Source: UBA12191 sp964422295
Lineage (GTDB): Bacteria > Planctomycetota > UBA8108 > UBA1146
NCBI GenBank assembly: GCA_964422295.1
Contig: CAYRAM010000010.1
Span: 1-64,000 of the forward strand
Reading direction: 5' to 3'
DNA: 64,000 nucleotides
In this document: positions 53,722 through 63,481 of the stretch, one piece after another
How positions within the stretch are numbered: position 1 is the stretch's first letter
Layout: the number at the start of each line of letters is the position of its first letter
The notes under the pieces: model-generated
Databases searched by the model: none
Told to the model about the DNA's origin: nothing
What the model saw: only the letters and a program-made list of their open reading frames with translations
Program-made: the position numbers and the translations under genes

Positions 53722-55176
53722 CTAAGCCAACAGATCCTTGATGACTTTTCCATGCACGTCGGTGAGACGGAAGTCCCGCCCCTGGAAGGGGTAGGTCAAC
53801 TGTTCATGGTCGAAACCCATCAGATGCAGAATCGTCGCCTGTAGATCGTGCACGTGAACCGGATCACGAGTGATGCTGTAGCCAAACTCATCGGTTTCAC
53901 CGTGGGTGTAACCCCCTTTGACACCGCCGCCCGCCATCCACATCGAATAGCAGTGAGGGTGATGGTCACGTCCCAGGTACGTGGAACCGTTGCGCTCTTC
54001 ATTCATTGCAGTACGACCGAACTCGCCAGTCCACACGATCAGGGTGTCATCAAGGAGTCCCCGCTGACGCAGGTCTTTGATCAGGGCGGCGACGGGCCGA
54101 TCCGTTTCCTGACACTTCTTCGGCAGTTGGTGAATGATGTCGTCACTGGGGTTGGTTCCGTGAGTGTCCCAGCCCCAGTCGAAAAGTTGCACAATACGTA
54201 CATCCTGTTCAATCATTCGCCGGGCGAGGAGGCAGTTGCGTGCGAAACTCGATTGCTCGTCACCGATGCCATACATTTCCAGCGTCTTTGGATCCTCGTG
54301 GCCGAGATCCATCACCTCCGGAACCGAGGTCTGCATGCGATAGGCGAGTTCGTACTGCTCGATGCGGGTGATCGTTTCCGGGTCCGCATCCTTGGTGGCG
54401 GCGATGCGATCGAGGGCCTGAATCGCATCGATGCTTCCGCGGCGGGTGACTCCATCGATGCCGGGGGGGTTCCCCAGATAGAGGACCGGATCACCGCTGG
54501 TGCGGCATTGGACCCCCTGATGCACCGACGGAAGAAAACCGGAACCCCAGACACTTTTGCCGGAGCTGGGAGTTTTGCCACCTGAAACGAGAACTACGTA
54601 TGCGGGCAGATTTTCATTGGCACTGCCCAGGCCCCAGGTCAACCAAGAACCCATCGATGGACGGCCGAAGCGGGGGGAACCTGTATAGATGAACATCTGT
54701 GCCGGGGCGTGATTGAATTGCTCGGTGTGCATCGAGCGGATCATGCAGATCTCTTCGGAGACTTTGCTCAATTCCGGCATCAGCTCGGAGAAGTGCATCC
54801 CTGTTTGCGGGTGACGCTGAAACTCGTAGGGGCTGGCGAGGATCTTCGGGTGACCCTTGATGAAGGGAAAGATCTCATTTGCCATCAGATGATCGGGGCA
54901 CGGTTGCCCATCCAGTTCTTTGAGAAGTGGTTTCGGATCAAAAAGATCCTGTTGGGGAGGGGATCCTGCCAGATGGATGGCGATGATCCTGCGCGCTCGT
55001 GGTTGGAAGTGGGGATTCCCCTGGATCCATGCATCTTCGTGGGTGGGTGCGCCCCAAAGGTTTTGACCGACGCCGGAGAATGCAATTCCCCCAATGCCGA
55101 GGCCGATGCTGCCGAGGAACCAGCGGCGAGTGATCTCCCGGTGATGTTCGAGGAAGTGCTGGTCTTGGATGTCCAT
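53722..55176 (-). CDS. DUF1501 sulfatase-like protein, Tat-exported
   Basis: 484 residues; GAGGAG upstream of the ATG. A twin-arginine signal ITRRWFLGSIGLGIGG covers about residues 15-35. The body has the DUF1501 features PQQDLFDPKP, NHAPAQMF, FDWGWDTHG and EFGRTAMNE, with a closing YPFQGRDFRLTDVHGKVI. DUF1501 is an alkaline-phosphatase/sulfatase-superfamily branch greatly expanded in planctomycetes, always paired with DUF1549/DUF1553 proteins. Substrate unknown. It sits two bases downstream of the DUF1553 gene. Confidence 0.92.
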   Translation of the reverse strand: MDIQDQHFLEHHREITRRWFLGSIGLGIGGIAFSGVGQNLWGAPTHEDAWIQGNPHFQPRARRIIAIHLAGSPPQQDLFDPKPLLKELDGQPCPDHLMANEIFPFIKGHPKILASPYEFQRHPQTGMHFSELMPELSKVSEEICMIRSMHTEQFNHAPAQMFIYTGSPRFGRPSMGSWLTWGLGSANENLPAYVVLVSGGKTPSSGKSVWGSGFLPSVHQGVQCRTSGDPVLYLGNPPGIDGVTRRGSIDAIQALDRIAATKDADPETITRIEQYELAYRMQTSVPEVMDLGHEDPKTLEMYGIGDEQSSFARNCLLARRMIEQDVRIVQLFDWGWDTHGTNPSDDIIHQLPKKCQETDRPVAALIKDLRQRGLLDDTLIVWTGEFGRTAMNEERNGSTYLGRDHHPHCYSMWMAGGGVKGGYTHGETDEFGYSITRDPVHVHDLQATILHLMGFDHEQLTYPFQGRDFRLTDVHGKVIKDLLA

Positions 55177-55178
55177 CG

Positions 55179-58100
55179 TTATCTCCTCACCAAGACTTCA
55201 TCGAGATTGAGAATGACATTTGCCACCATCACCAGTGCCGCTTTTTTGGCGAGATCCTCGGTGGAAGCTTGGGGCCATAGTACCGATTCCAGAAGTTGGG
55301 TCGCTTGCTCAGGGTGTTGCTGAAAGTGGGAATCCTGTTCCACATAGTAGGCACTCAGTGTTTCCCATTCCTGGGCATCCGGGAAGCGGCAGGTCGCGAG
55401 TCGAAAGGCGGTGCGCAAAGCTGTTCCAGAATCGGTATGTATCTTGAAAGTTCTGTGGGCCAGCCCACCGGCCGCTTCCAGGTAGACAGGATCATTGAGG
55501 GTGACCAATGCCTGCAAAGGAGTATTGGTACGGATCCTTCTCGATTGGCAAACTTGTCGATCTGGTGAATCGAAGATCAGCATCGCCGGATAGGGAGCGG
55601 TTCGACGCCAGTAGGTGTAGATGCTGCGACGTACCCGATCCTCACCGCTGCTGGTCGGCCATTGGGAGCCGTTGTAAACCACCTGCCAAACCCCATCCGG
55701 TTGCGGAGGATAAACGGGAGGCCCGTGCATCTTCGCTGACAACAATCCTCCGATCGCCAACGCCTGATCGCGAATCGTTTCTGCTGGAAGGCGCAGCCGT
55801 GGCGCACGGGTGAGCCAGCGGTTTTGCGGGTCGAGTCGCTGTTGAATTTCACTAAGTTGGCTACTGCGGCGGTAGGTATCACTGCTGAGGATGCGGCGAA
55901 GCAGCTTCTTCATGCTCCAGCCATCTTCCTTTTGCCAAGTGACCGCCAGGTAATCGAGGAGTTGTGGGTGACTGGGCAGATCCCCCTGGGTTCCCAGATC
56001 TTCGACGGTGGGAACCAGCCCCAAACCAAAGATCTGTTCCCAGATGCGATTCACCTGCACCCGGGCGGTGAGAGGATTTGATGCATCGACGAGCCAGTGA
56101 GCGAATCGCAGGCGTGCGGGACGATCTTCAACGGGGAGGGGGGGAAGGAATGCAGGTGTTGCCGCAGAAACCTTTTTCCCGGGTTGCAGGTAGGAGCCGC
56201 GCTCCAACAGATGGGTCTGCCGGGCCTGTTCCGTGGCCAACTCACTGAGAATCGGTAGTGGCAGTGCACGTCTTTCGATACCGGTGATCTCTTCACGCTT
56301 GCCGGCGATCTCCATCTTCAAGGGAAAGAGCGCGCGGCGACCGAAGGAAGAGATCTCCCTGCGCCACCATCCTTCTAACCGGGATCTCGCTGAACTGTCA
56401 CCTGTGAGGGCCCCATCAAGGGAGGAACGAATTTCATCCGGAAGTAGATCGAGATGGTATTCACCCGCATTGGAAAGGAAGTGCGGGAAGATTACTTCAG
56501 GGTGTTTCGCCGGAGGATTTTTCCGCAGAAGTCGTACTCCTGCCCATTCGATCTCGCCACCGACCTGGGTCAAGGCGAGACCATCAAAGCGCGATCCGGG
56601 GATCATTCCCACCTTCGCAGCGGGAATCTGCAACACCTGCCAGTCGTTGTTTTGCAACGGATCGACATCCGATGCCATCGGCCATCGGGATGTCGTCCCC
56701 GGCTGACCCCAGGAGATGCGATCCTCTCCCCAATAGGCGCGGTGTTCCCAGGCGGAAGCGTCGGCGGCGTGCACCTGCAACATCAACGTGTTCGGGGCTT
56801 TGCGAATTCGTACGTGAATCGCAAAGGTATCACCCTCCTCGATCTTCACTGGATGCAGGCAACGGTCGAAGAAAACCTGGCGCGTCTGTTGATCGGGGGC
56901 GGTCTGGTGAATGACATGGGAAACCCCGGGGGCAGTGACTTCATCGAGAGCTGTCCATACCCATGGGGTGATGCGATCGTCGATGGTTTCTTTCGCCAGC
57001 GGCAGGGTGTATCCGGACCACACCAAATCGATCCAGGGATTTCGCAGAGGGACGTTGGTGCGATCGACCTTCGGCAAGGGCTCACTGCTGTAGCGCTCCT
57101 CAAGCAGTCCAAGATCCGTTTTTGCTTTCAGCAGCTCTCGTTGATCCGCTTTCTGCAGATAGTTGAGGGTCGGGTACTCATCATTGCGATCGGCGTCTTC
57201 TGTTTGATTGAAGATGTCGTAGAGCTGGAAGTACTCCTTCTGGGAGAGGGGGTCGTACTTGTGGTCATGACACTGGGCACATGAGGCGGTGAGCCCCATC
57301 CACACCTGCATCGTCGTATTGACTCGGTCGACGATGGCAGCAACGCGGAATTCCTCATCCTGGGTTCCGCCCTCATCATTGGTCAGGGTATTGCGATGGA
57401 ATGCCGTGGCGATGCGTGAGTCCGTATCGGCATCGGAAAGCAGATCCCCTGCGATCTGCTCAAGTGTGAAACGATCGAAGGGCATGTCATCGTTGAGAGC
57501 GCGGATCACCCAATCGCGCCAAGGCCAAATGTGGCGGTGGCCATCCTGCTCGTAACCTTTTGTATCGGCGTAACGGGCCAGATCGAGCCACGGGCTCGCC
57601 CAGCGTTCGCCGTAGGATGGGAGTGACAGCAAATGATCAAGCCAGCGCTGCCATGCACCCTCCGGGTCGTTGGAATAGTCGGCGAGGAAAACATCGAGAT
57701 CGTCGAGATGCGGAGGCAATCCGGTCAGATCGAGGGCCGCCCTGCGTGCAAGAGTTTCTGGAGTTGCCATGGGTGATGGCTTGAGTCCCTGTTGAGAGAA
57801 CCCCTGCTGTTTCCATGCGGCTGCGATCAGTGCATCGATGGGATCTTCTCTACCCTCGCTATTGTGCAGAGGGATTGCTGGGAGCCTTGGTGCAGAGAAA
57901 CTCCAATGGTCCTGCCACTCTGCTCCAGCATCGATCCATCGGAGGAGAATCGATTTTTCGAGTTCATCAAGTGACTCATGAAAATCGACAGGGGGCATCT
58001 GTTCATCGGGGTCTGTATCGGTGATCCGTTGTACCAACAGGCTGTCGGCGGAGTTTCCTGGCGTGATTACTTCGAGTGCTTCTTCTTTCAGATCCAGGCG

Positions 58101-58289
58101 GAGATCTCCGCGGCGGGTGTTCTGATCGGGCCCATGACACGGCAGACAGTGACGCGAGAGGATCGGTCTCACATCGGCGGAAAAATCAGGGGAAGATGAG
58201 ATGGGGTCTCCACCACTGGCCAGCAGTGACAGGGGGCAGGGCCAAAGGGCCAACGTCAGTATCAGTGCTCCCACACGACCAAGGTGCAT
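55179..58289 (-). CDS. DUF1549/DUF1553 protein with PSCyt1 cytochrome-like domain
   Basis: 1036 residues; GGGAGG precedes the ATG. Signal peptide to about residue 25. The planctomycete cytochrome C domain has a haem-binding motif CLPCH (48-52) with NTRRGDLRLD. DUF1549 follows (YGERWASPWLDLARYADTKG), including a second CxxCH, CAQCHDHKYDPLSQ. A middle beta domain comes next. DUF1553 is at the C-terminus (NRIWEQIFGLGLVPTVEDLG, TNTPLQALVTLNDP). It probably works with DUF1501 as an outer-membrane or periplasmic complex; the biochemical role is not established. Confidence 0.93.
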   Translation of the reverse strand: MHLGRVGALILTLALWPCPLSLLASGGDPISSSPDFSADVRPILSRHCLPCHGPDQNTRRGDLRLDLKEEALEVITPGNSADSLLVQRITDTDPDEQMPPVDFHESLDELEKSILLRWIDAGAEWQDHWSFSAPRLPAIPLHNSEGREDPIDALIAAAWKQQGFSQQGLKPSPMATPETLARRAALDLTGLPPHLDDLDVFLADYSNDPEGAWQRWLDHLLSLPSYGERWASPWLDLARYADTKGYEQDGHRHIWPWRDWVIRALNDDMPFDRFTLEQIAGDLLSDADTDSRIATAFHRNTLTNDEGGTQDEEFRVAAIVDRVNTTMQVWMGLTASCAQCHDHKYDPLSQKEYFQLYDIFNQTEDADRNDEYPTLNYLQKADQRELLKAKTDLGLLEERYSSEPLPKVDRTNVPLRNPWIDLVWSGYTLPLAKETIDDRITPWVWTALDEVTAPGVSHVIHQTAPDQQTRQVFFDRCLHPVKIEEGDTFAIHVRIRKAPNTLMLQVHAADASAWEHRAYWGEDRISWGQPGTTSRWPMASDVDPLQNNDWQVLQIPAAKVGMIPGSRFDGLALTQVGGEIEWAGVRLLRKNPPAKHPEVIFPHFLSNAGEYHLDLLPDEIRSSLDGALTGDSSARSRLEGWWRREISSFGRRALFPLKMEIAGKREEITGIERRALPLPILSELATEQARQTHLLERGSYLQPGKKVSAATPAFLPPLPVEDRPARLRFAHWLVDASNPLTARVQVNRIWEQIFGLGLVPTVEDLGTQGDLPSHPQLLDYLAVTWQKEDGWSMKKLLRRILSSDTYRRSSQLSEIQQRLDPQNRWLTRAPRLRLPAETIRDQALAIGGLLSAKMHGPPVYPPQPDGVWQVVYNGSQWPTSSGEDRVRRSIYTYWRRTAPYPAMLIFDSPDRQVCQSRRIRTNTPLQALVTLNDPVYLEAAGGLAHRTFKIHTDSGTALRTAFRLATCRFPDAQEWETLSAYYVEQDSHFQQHPEQATQLLESVLWPQASTEDLAKKAALVMVANVILNLDEVLVRR

Positions 58290-58353
58290 CGAGACCTCCC
58301 GGTCACATTATCCCGCAAACCGGGTGCGGATGAACGAGGTATCCTTGCCCCCA

Positions 58354-59079
58354 TCAGGCAAACAGTTGGTCATTGGAGGGGTGCCAGCCGAAGAGGCGAT
58401 AGGCGGGGAGCAATCGCTCCCATTCGTCGATCACTCGCTGGCGGAATCCGCCGGAGGTGACGAAGATCGATTCCTTCTCGATCAGCCTCTCGATATGGAT
58501 CCAGTGTTCACCGGGTGTGAAGTGTTTGCGCACCGACTTCCATTCGATGTCATCGACAGTATCGCAAGGGCGTGTGGTTTTGTGGTCGTGAATCCTCAAC
58601 TGGTAGCCGTCAAGATTCTTCATGGCCGCACCGAGAGCTTCACGATACTCCTGTTTACCCATCTGGCGACGCAGGTTTTCTCCGTCCCACCACGCCTTGG
58701 GGTGAATTTTGAGGCCGATCATCAGCCCCTGATGATGGATTTCCAGTACGAGCAGGGCGTGGAAGTAATCGCTGCCGAGATCTTCACCGATCTCCTGACC
58801 GAGCCGCGCTTCAAGAACTTCTCGTTCCTGATCCCCCCTTGAGAGGTAAACCCACTGGCGATCGACCTTGAAACTGTTGATTTTGTGGGGGTGATGCAGG
58901 CTCGCCCTCGAGGTGAGAGTGCGCTCGCCGTCGGAAAGTGCTTCCGCACCCGCCTTGCCGATTTCGTCGAGTTTGCGACGAACCTCCAGCCGGGCGTCGT
59001 TGTGCTCGGCATTCCCCTGAATCGCAGGGGCATATTTCTCGAAATCTCCCGGCAGGAACCGGTAACCTTCAGCGCACAT
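58354..59079 (-). CDS. Protein of unknown function
   Basis: 241 residues from ATG 59079; longer in-frame starts up to 59154 are possible. Soluble, no signal peptide, rich in charged helices (LEVRRKLDEIGKAGAEALSDG) and beta strands (HALLVLEIHHQGLMIGLKIHPKAWWDGENL). The second half has HDHKTTRPCDT and HWIHIERLIEKE. Not recognised. It is divergent from the kynurenine operon, with 181 bases between, so the two may share a control region. Confidence 0.6.
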   Translation of the reverse strand: MCAEGYRFLPGDFEKYAPAIQGNAEHNDARLEVRRKLDEIGKAGAEALSDGERTLTSRASLHHPHKINSFKVDRQWVYLSRGDQEREVLEARLGQEIGEDLGSDYFHALLVLEIHHQGLMIGLKIHPKAWWDGENLRRQMGKQEYREALGAAMKNLDGYQLRIHDHKTTRPCDTVDDIEWKSVRKHFTPGEHWIHIERLIEKESIFVTSGGFRQRVIDEWERLLPAYRLFGWHPSNDQLFA

Positions 59080-59260
59080 CTCTCTGTTTTCCCATCCATG
59101 CCAACTTCTGTACTGCCGACGGCCGGGAATCAGGGGATAACCCCTGTAGGCCAAGTTGCCGAAGTTAGGGCAAAGGATTACTGTATAACGGGATCCGTGG
59201 GAGGTTCAAGAGAACCTCAACGGTCAATAGCCTGGGCCAGCAGCCGGAAAGGCGATCGTC

Positions 59261-59776
59261 ATGTCCAATCTTTCAGCATTCTCCCTCAAGGAGTGGATCG
59301 ATGAGCACCGTCATCTGCTCAAGCCACCGGTGGGAAATCAGGTCGTCTGGAAGGACACCGATTTCATCGTCATGATCGTTGGCGGGCCGAATCTGCGCAA
59401 AGACTACCACATCAATGAGACGGAAGAGTTCTTCCACCAGTTGGAGGGGGACATGGTCCTTCGAATCAAGGAAGACGGAGAAGTACGCGACATCGACATT
59501 CGCGAAGGGGATGTCTTCCTGTTGCCTCCGGGGATACCCCATTCTCCTCAGCGCGGTGAAGGCACCATAGGGATGGTGGTAGAGCGACGCAGGCCAGAAG
59601 GGGTCGAAGACCAATTCGTCGTCTACTGCGAACAATGTGAAAACAAAGTGCTCCACGCCCAGTTTGTACTGACCGATATCGTCGGCCAGTTGAAGCCGCT
59701 GTTGAGCAACTTCTGGGAAAATGAAGACCAGCGCACATGCTCCGATTGCGGAGCCGTGGTTCAACCAGTCAACTAA
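59261..59776 (+). CDS. nbaC: 3-hydroxyanthranilate 3,4-dioxygenase
   Basis: 171 residues. All catalytic residues of the Ralstonia enzyme are in register: iron ligands His50, Glu56, His94 (DYHINETEEFF; PGIPHSPQR), substrate residues Arg46 and Arg98, and the C-terminal rubredoxin-like iron site Cys123/Cys126 and Cys160/Cys163. It opens 3-hydroxyanthranilate to 2-amino-3-carboxymuconate semialdehyde using iron(II) and O2. First gene of the kynurenine operon; the next starts 72 bases later. Confidence 0.96.
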   Translation: MSNLSAFSLKEWIDEHRHLLKPPVGNQVVWKDTDFIVMIVGGPNLRKDYHINETEEFFHQLEGDMVLRIKEDGEVRDIDIREGDVFLLPPGIPHSPQRGEGTIGMVVERRRPEGVEDQFVVYCEQCENKVLHAQFVLTDIVGQLKPLLSNFWENEDQRTCSDCGAVVQPVN

Positions 59777-59848
59777 GCGGAATCACAGATCTCTGATCTG
59801 GAAATCGGAAGCGATTGCGCACTGAGTGACGCTTTTCGGGAGACGTCG

Positions 59849-60886
59849 ATGTCCCTCAAAATTGATCTGCATACACACATCCTGCCGCAGCAATGGCCCG
59901 ATCTGGCCCAGAGGTATGGCTACGACGGGTTTGTCACCATTGAGCATCATGCTCCCTGTTGCGCGCGATTGTGGAGGGACGGCAAGTTCTTTCGCGAGAT
60001 TGACGATCGCTGCTGGAGTCCTGAACGCAGGATTCAGGATTGCGACCAGCAAGGAGTCGATGTCCAGGCGTTGTCCACGGTTCCAATCATGTTCAGTTAT
60101 TGGGCAAAGCCCGCGGATGCTCTCGATCTATCGAAGATATTGAATGATCACATCGCTGAAGTGGTCAAGGATCACCCGCAGAGATTTGTCGGCCTTGGCA
60201 CTGTGCCACTGCAGGATCCCGAATTGGCATGCCTGGAGATGGATCGCTGCGTTGATGAGTTGAATTTCCCGGGACTGCAGATCGGCACCCATTGCGGTGA
60301 ATGGAATCTGGATGCTCCGGAGCTGTTTCCGGTTCTCGAACATGCGGCGCGCAGGGGAGTCTCGATCTTTGTTCACCCATGGGACATGCTCGGTGCGGAC
60401 CGGTTGGGATCCTATTTCCTGCCGTGGCTGGTGGGCATGCCTGCGGAAACGAGTTTGGCGATCTGTTCGATGATCTTTGGCGGCGTGTTTGACCGACTCC
60501 CCGATCTCAAGATCTGTTTTGCCCATGGAGGAGGTTCTTTTCCGGGAACTCTCGCCAGGATCGAGAAGGGCTATAAGGCAAGGCCAGATCTTTGTGCGGT
60601 CAATGGGTGTGGTGCACCCAGTGACTACATCGGTCGTTTTTATCTCGACACCTTGGTCCACGATCCCGAAATGCTGCATCAGGTGATGGCGATGTTCGGC
60701 GTCGAGAAACTGGCGTTGGGCAGCGACTATCCCTTTCCACTTGGAGAAGATCATCCCGGTGCCATGATCGAGGCGATGGAAAAACTCAGCGAACACGAGC
60801 GCAGCAGAATGCTCGGCGGTACTGCGATGGAGTTTCTCGGTCTTGCAGCAGAGGTGTTTTCAGCAGATGGCGGAGGTCATTCCTGA
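59849..60886 (+). CDS. nbaD: 2-amino-3-carboxymuconate-6-semialdehyde decarboxylase (ACMSD)
   Basis: 345 residues of the amidohydrolase superfamily. DLHTH gives zinc ligands His8 and His10; VHPWDM gives His176; FAHGGGSFP gives the catalytic His226; GSDYPFP gives Asp293. All match Pseudomonas ACMSD. It removes the carboxylate from the product of the previous enzyme, steering carbon to 2-aminomuconate semialdehyde and central metabolism instead of quinolinate and NAD. Its stop overlaps the kynureninase start by one base (TGATG). Confidence 0.95.
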   Translation: MSLKIDLHTHILPQQWPDLAQRYGYDGFVTIEHHAPCCARLWRDGKFFREIDDRCWSPERRIQDCDQQGVDVQALSTVPIMFSYWAKPADALDLSKILNDHIAEVVKDHPQRFVGLGTVPLQDPELACLEMDRCVDELNFPGLQIGTHCGEWNLDAPELFPVLEHAARRGVSIFVHPWDMLGADRLGSYFLPWLVGMPAETSLAICSMIFGGVFDRLPDLKICFAHGGGSFPGTLARIEKGYKARPDLCAVNGCGAPSDYIGRFYLDTLVHDPEMLHQVMAMFGVEKLALGSDYPFPLGEDHPGAMIEAMEKLSEHERSRMLGGTAMEFLGLAAEVFSADGGGHS

Positions 60887-62157
60887 TGACCAACATTGAG
60901 AAAGCACAGCGTTTGGAAGCGGAAGATCCTGTTCGTAGTCGAAGGGATCGGTTCCATATCCCCCGTGGCAAAGGTGGTGAAGAAGTCGTCTACTTCTGCG
61001 GCAATTCCCTCGGATTGATGCCCAAGGGAGTGGAAGCCGATCTTCAGGCGGAGTTGGAAGACTGGCGCGATTTGGCAGTGGACGGTCACCAGAATGCCCG
61101 TCGTCCCTGGTACCCCTATCATGAATCGTTCAGGGAAACGGGCGCACGCCTCGTCGGTGCCGAAGTGGGTGAAGTCGTGTTCATGAACACCTTGACCGCA
61201 AATCTCCACTTTTTGATGGCTTCCTTCTATCGCCCCCAAGGTGGGAAGACCCGGATCCTGTCGGATGCACCGACATTCCCCTCGGACATCTATGCACTGC
61301 AATCGCAGATTCGATGGCACGGTGGAGACATCGACAGGGACATGCTGGTTTTGCATCCCGCAGAGGGAGAGAGTTGTCTCGATGATGGGGATATCATCGC
61401 CAGCATCGAAGAGAATGCCGATGAGATCGCCTTGGTGATGTTGGCCGGGGTGAATTTTTTCACTGGGCAAGCTTATGATCTTGCTGCGATTGCAGCAGTG
61501 TGCAGGCAATTTGGGATCCCCTTCGGAGTCGATCTCGCCCATGCTGCGGGCAATCTGCATCTGAGTTTGCACGAACACGGGATCGATTTTGCTGCGTGGT
61601 GCAATTACAAGTACATCAATTGTGGTCCCGGAGCAGTCGCGGGTGCATTCGTTCATGAGAAGCATGCGAATGATCAGGATCTGGTGCGCCTCGCTGGTTG
61701 GTGGGGCAATGATCCGGCGACCCGATTCCAAATGGATGAGATGACTGATTTTGTACCCCATCCCGGTGCTGAGGGTTGGCAGGTTTCGAATCCACCGATC
61801 TTTTCGATGACTCCGCTTCATTCTTCTCTCGAAATCTTTGACGAAGTTGGAATGCCGGCTCTGCGGGACCGATCCCTTCGTATGACCGGGTTTTTGGAAG
61901 AGTGCATCAGGGAAATCGGTAGTGAGCACTATTCCATCATCACTCCCTCCGATCCGCAGAGCAGAGGGGCACAGATCTCAATTCGGGTTCATGGAGATGC
62001 GCAAAGTTTGCGGGAGTCCCTTCAGGAGGCTGGCATCGTCACCGATTTTCGACCACCGGATGTGATCCGCATCGCGCCAACTCCGCTGTACAACACCTAC
62101 GAAGAAATCGCCCGATTTGCACTCATCCTGGGGGAGCAAGTGGGAGTTGGTTCCTGA
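60886..62157 (+). CDS. kynU: Kynureninase
   Basis: 423 residues, a fold-type I PLP enzyme. YFCGNSLGLMPKG at the start, GVDLAHAAGN (Asp216, His219) and CNYKYINCGPG with the PLP lysine Lys242 are the family's landmarks. It cleaves kynurenine or 3-hydroxykynurenine to (3-hydroxy)anthranilate and alanine. Typical length. One base separates its stop from the next gene's ATG. Confidence 0.96.
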   Translation: MTNIEKAQRLEAEDPVRSRRDRFHIPRGKGGEEVVYFCGNSLGLMPKGVEADLQAELEDWRDLAVDGHQNARRPWYPYHESFRETGARLVGAEVGEVVFMNTLTANLHFLMASFYRPQGGKTRILSDAPTFPSDIYALQSQIRWHGGDIDRDMLVLHPAEGESCLDDGDIIASIEENADEIALVMLAGVNFFTGQAYDLAAIAAVCRQFGIPFGVDLAHAAGNLHLSLHEHGIDFAAWCNYKYINCGPGAVAGAFVHEKHANDQDLVRLAGWWGNDPATRFQMDEMTDFVPHPGAEGWQVSNPPIFSMTPLHSSLEIFDEVGMPALRDRSLRMTGFLEECIREIGSEHYSIITPSDPQSRGAQISIRVHGDAQSLRESLQEAGIVTDFRPPDVIRIAPTPLYNTYEEIARFALILGEQVGVGS

Positions 62158-62158
62158 G

Positions 62159-63481
62159 ATGTCAGTGAAATCGATCGTCATCGTCGGAGGTGGTCTCACG
62201 GGAGCTTTGGCGGCCCTGGCCCTGTCCAGGGATGGCCATCGTGTAGACCTGTATGAGCGCAGGAGTGACATCCGTAAAGCGACCATCGTTCACGGCCGCA
62301 GCATCAATTTGGCGATCTCTACTCGCGGACTCACCGCTTTGGAGAGGGTCGGATTGCGCCAGCATGCCCTGGACATGGCGGTTCCGATGCGTGGCCGGTT
62401 AATGCATGGCAAAGACCGATCCACCACATTTCAACCTTATTCCGCAAATGAAGCCGAAAACATCTACAGCATTTCACGTGGGGGATTGAATCGATTTCTG
62501 ATCGAGCATGCAGCAGAGGAAAATAACGTCACTCTCCACTTTGATCATCGTTGTACCGATGTCGATCCGCGCTCTGGGGTGGCGACCTTCGTCAATGATG
62601 AGAGTGGCGAGATTGTGGAGGCCAGTGGAGACCTGGTGATCGGCGCAGATGGCGCATACTCGGCAGTTCGCCAGAGTTTAATGGTGGGGGATCTTTTTGA
62701 TTTTTCCCAAGAGTATCTCAGTCATGGCTACATGGAGTTGTATATTCCCGCAACAGATGACGGAGGATTTTCCATCGAGAAGAACGCACTCCACATTTGG
62801 CCCCGGGGGCACTTCATGATGATTGCATTGCCCAATGAGGATGGCTCATTTACTGGAACCCTTTTCTGGCCCCTTAGGGGGAACGCGGCTTTTTCAAACT
62901 TGAAAGATGCGGAACAGGTAAAGAGATTTTTCGATGAATGGTTTCCGGATGTTCCGGCATTAATTCCGGATCTGGGGCAACAATTTCTTTCTGGATCTCC
63001 TTCGTCGCTGGTCACCATTCGATGTCGGCCATGGGTTGTCGGTAAAACAGCATTGGTGGGGGACGCCGCGCACGCCGTAGTTCCATTTTATGGTCAGGGA
63101 ATGAACGCCGGATTTGAGGATGTTCGAATCTTATGTGAACAATTGGAATCTCGCCCTGACGACCTTGAGGAAGTTTTGAAGAACTATCAGGAATTGCGAA
63201 TTGAAAATGGAAATGTCATTGCCGATCTGGCGCTGGCCAATTTTCATGAGATGCAGGATCATGTGGCAAAGCCGCTCTTCCTGTTGAACAAGAAGTTTTC
63301 CAACCTGCTTCAGAAGTTGTTTCCGGGGTGGTACCGTTCCATGTACTCGATGGTCAGTTTTTCGAACATACCCTACGCAGAGGCAGTGCGAATAGCGCGA
63401 TCACAGGATCAGGCGATTCGGTTCATTTTTCCATTGTTGGCACTGATGATCGTAACGGCATTAGTTTGGAGTTTGACGTGA
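62159..63481 (+). CDS. kmo: Kynurenine 3-monooxygenase
   Basis: 440 residues from ATG 62159. The FAD Rossmann motif IVGGGLTGALAALALSRDGH opens the protein; the second FAD motif VGDAAHAVVPFYGQGMNAGFEDV is intact. INLAISTRGLTALERVG is specific to KMO. The C-terminus ends in one hydrophobic helix (FIFPLLALMIVTALVW), as in mitochondrial and several bacterial KMOs, so the enzyme is likely membrane-attached. It hydroxylates kynurenine with NADPH and O2. Its stop overlaps the next GTG start by four bases. Confidence 0.95.
   Translation: MSVKSIVIVGGGLTGALAALALSRDGHRVDLYERRSDIRKATIVHGRSINLAISTRGLTALERVGLRQHALDMAVPMRGRLMHGKDRSTTFQPYSANEAENIYSISRGGLNRFLIEHAAEENNVTLHFDHRCTDVDPRSGVATFVNDESGEIVEASGDLVIGADGAYSAVRQSLMVGDLFDFSQEYLSHGYMELYIPATDDGGFSIEKNALHIWPRGHFMMIALPNEDGSFTGTLFWPLRGNAAFSNLKDAEQVKRFFDEWFPDVPALIPDLGQQFLSGSPSSLVTIRCRPWVVGKTALVGDAAHAVVPFYGQGMNAGFEDVRILCEQLESRPDDLEEVLKNYQELRIENGNVIADLALANFHEMQDHVAKPLFLLNKKFSNLLQKLFPGWYRSMYSMVSFSNIPYAEAVRIARSQDQAIRFIFPLLALMIVTALVWSLT

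Noticed and set aside
59156..59189. Promoter for the kynurenine operon (TTGCCG and TATAAC)
   Set aside because: The spacing is 22 bases, too long for a standard sigma-70 promoter, and no alternative pair stood out.
60877..61929. A 350-codon minus-strand frame
   Set aside because: Antisense to kynureninase, which has all catalytic motifs in the sense strand.
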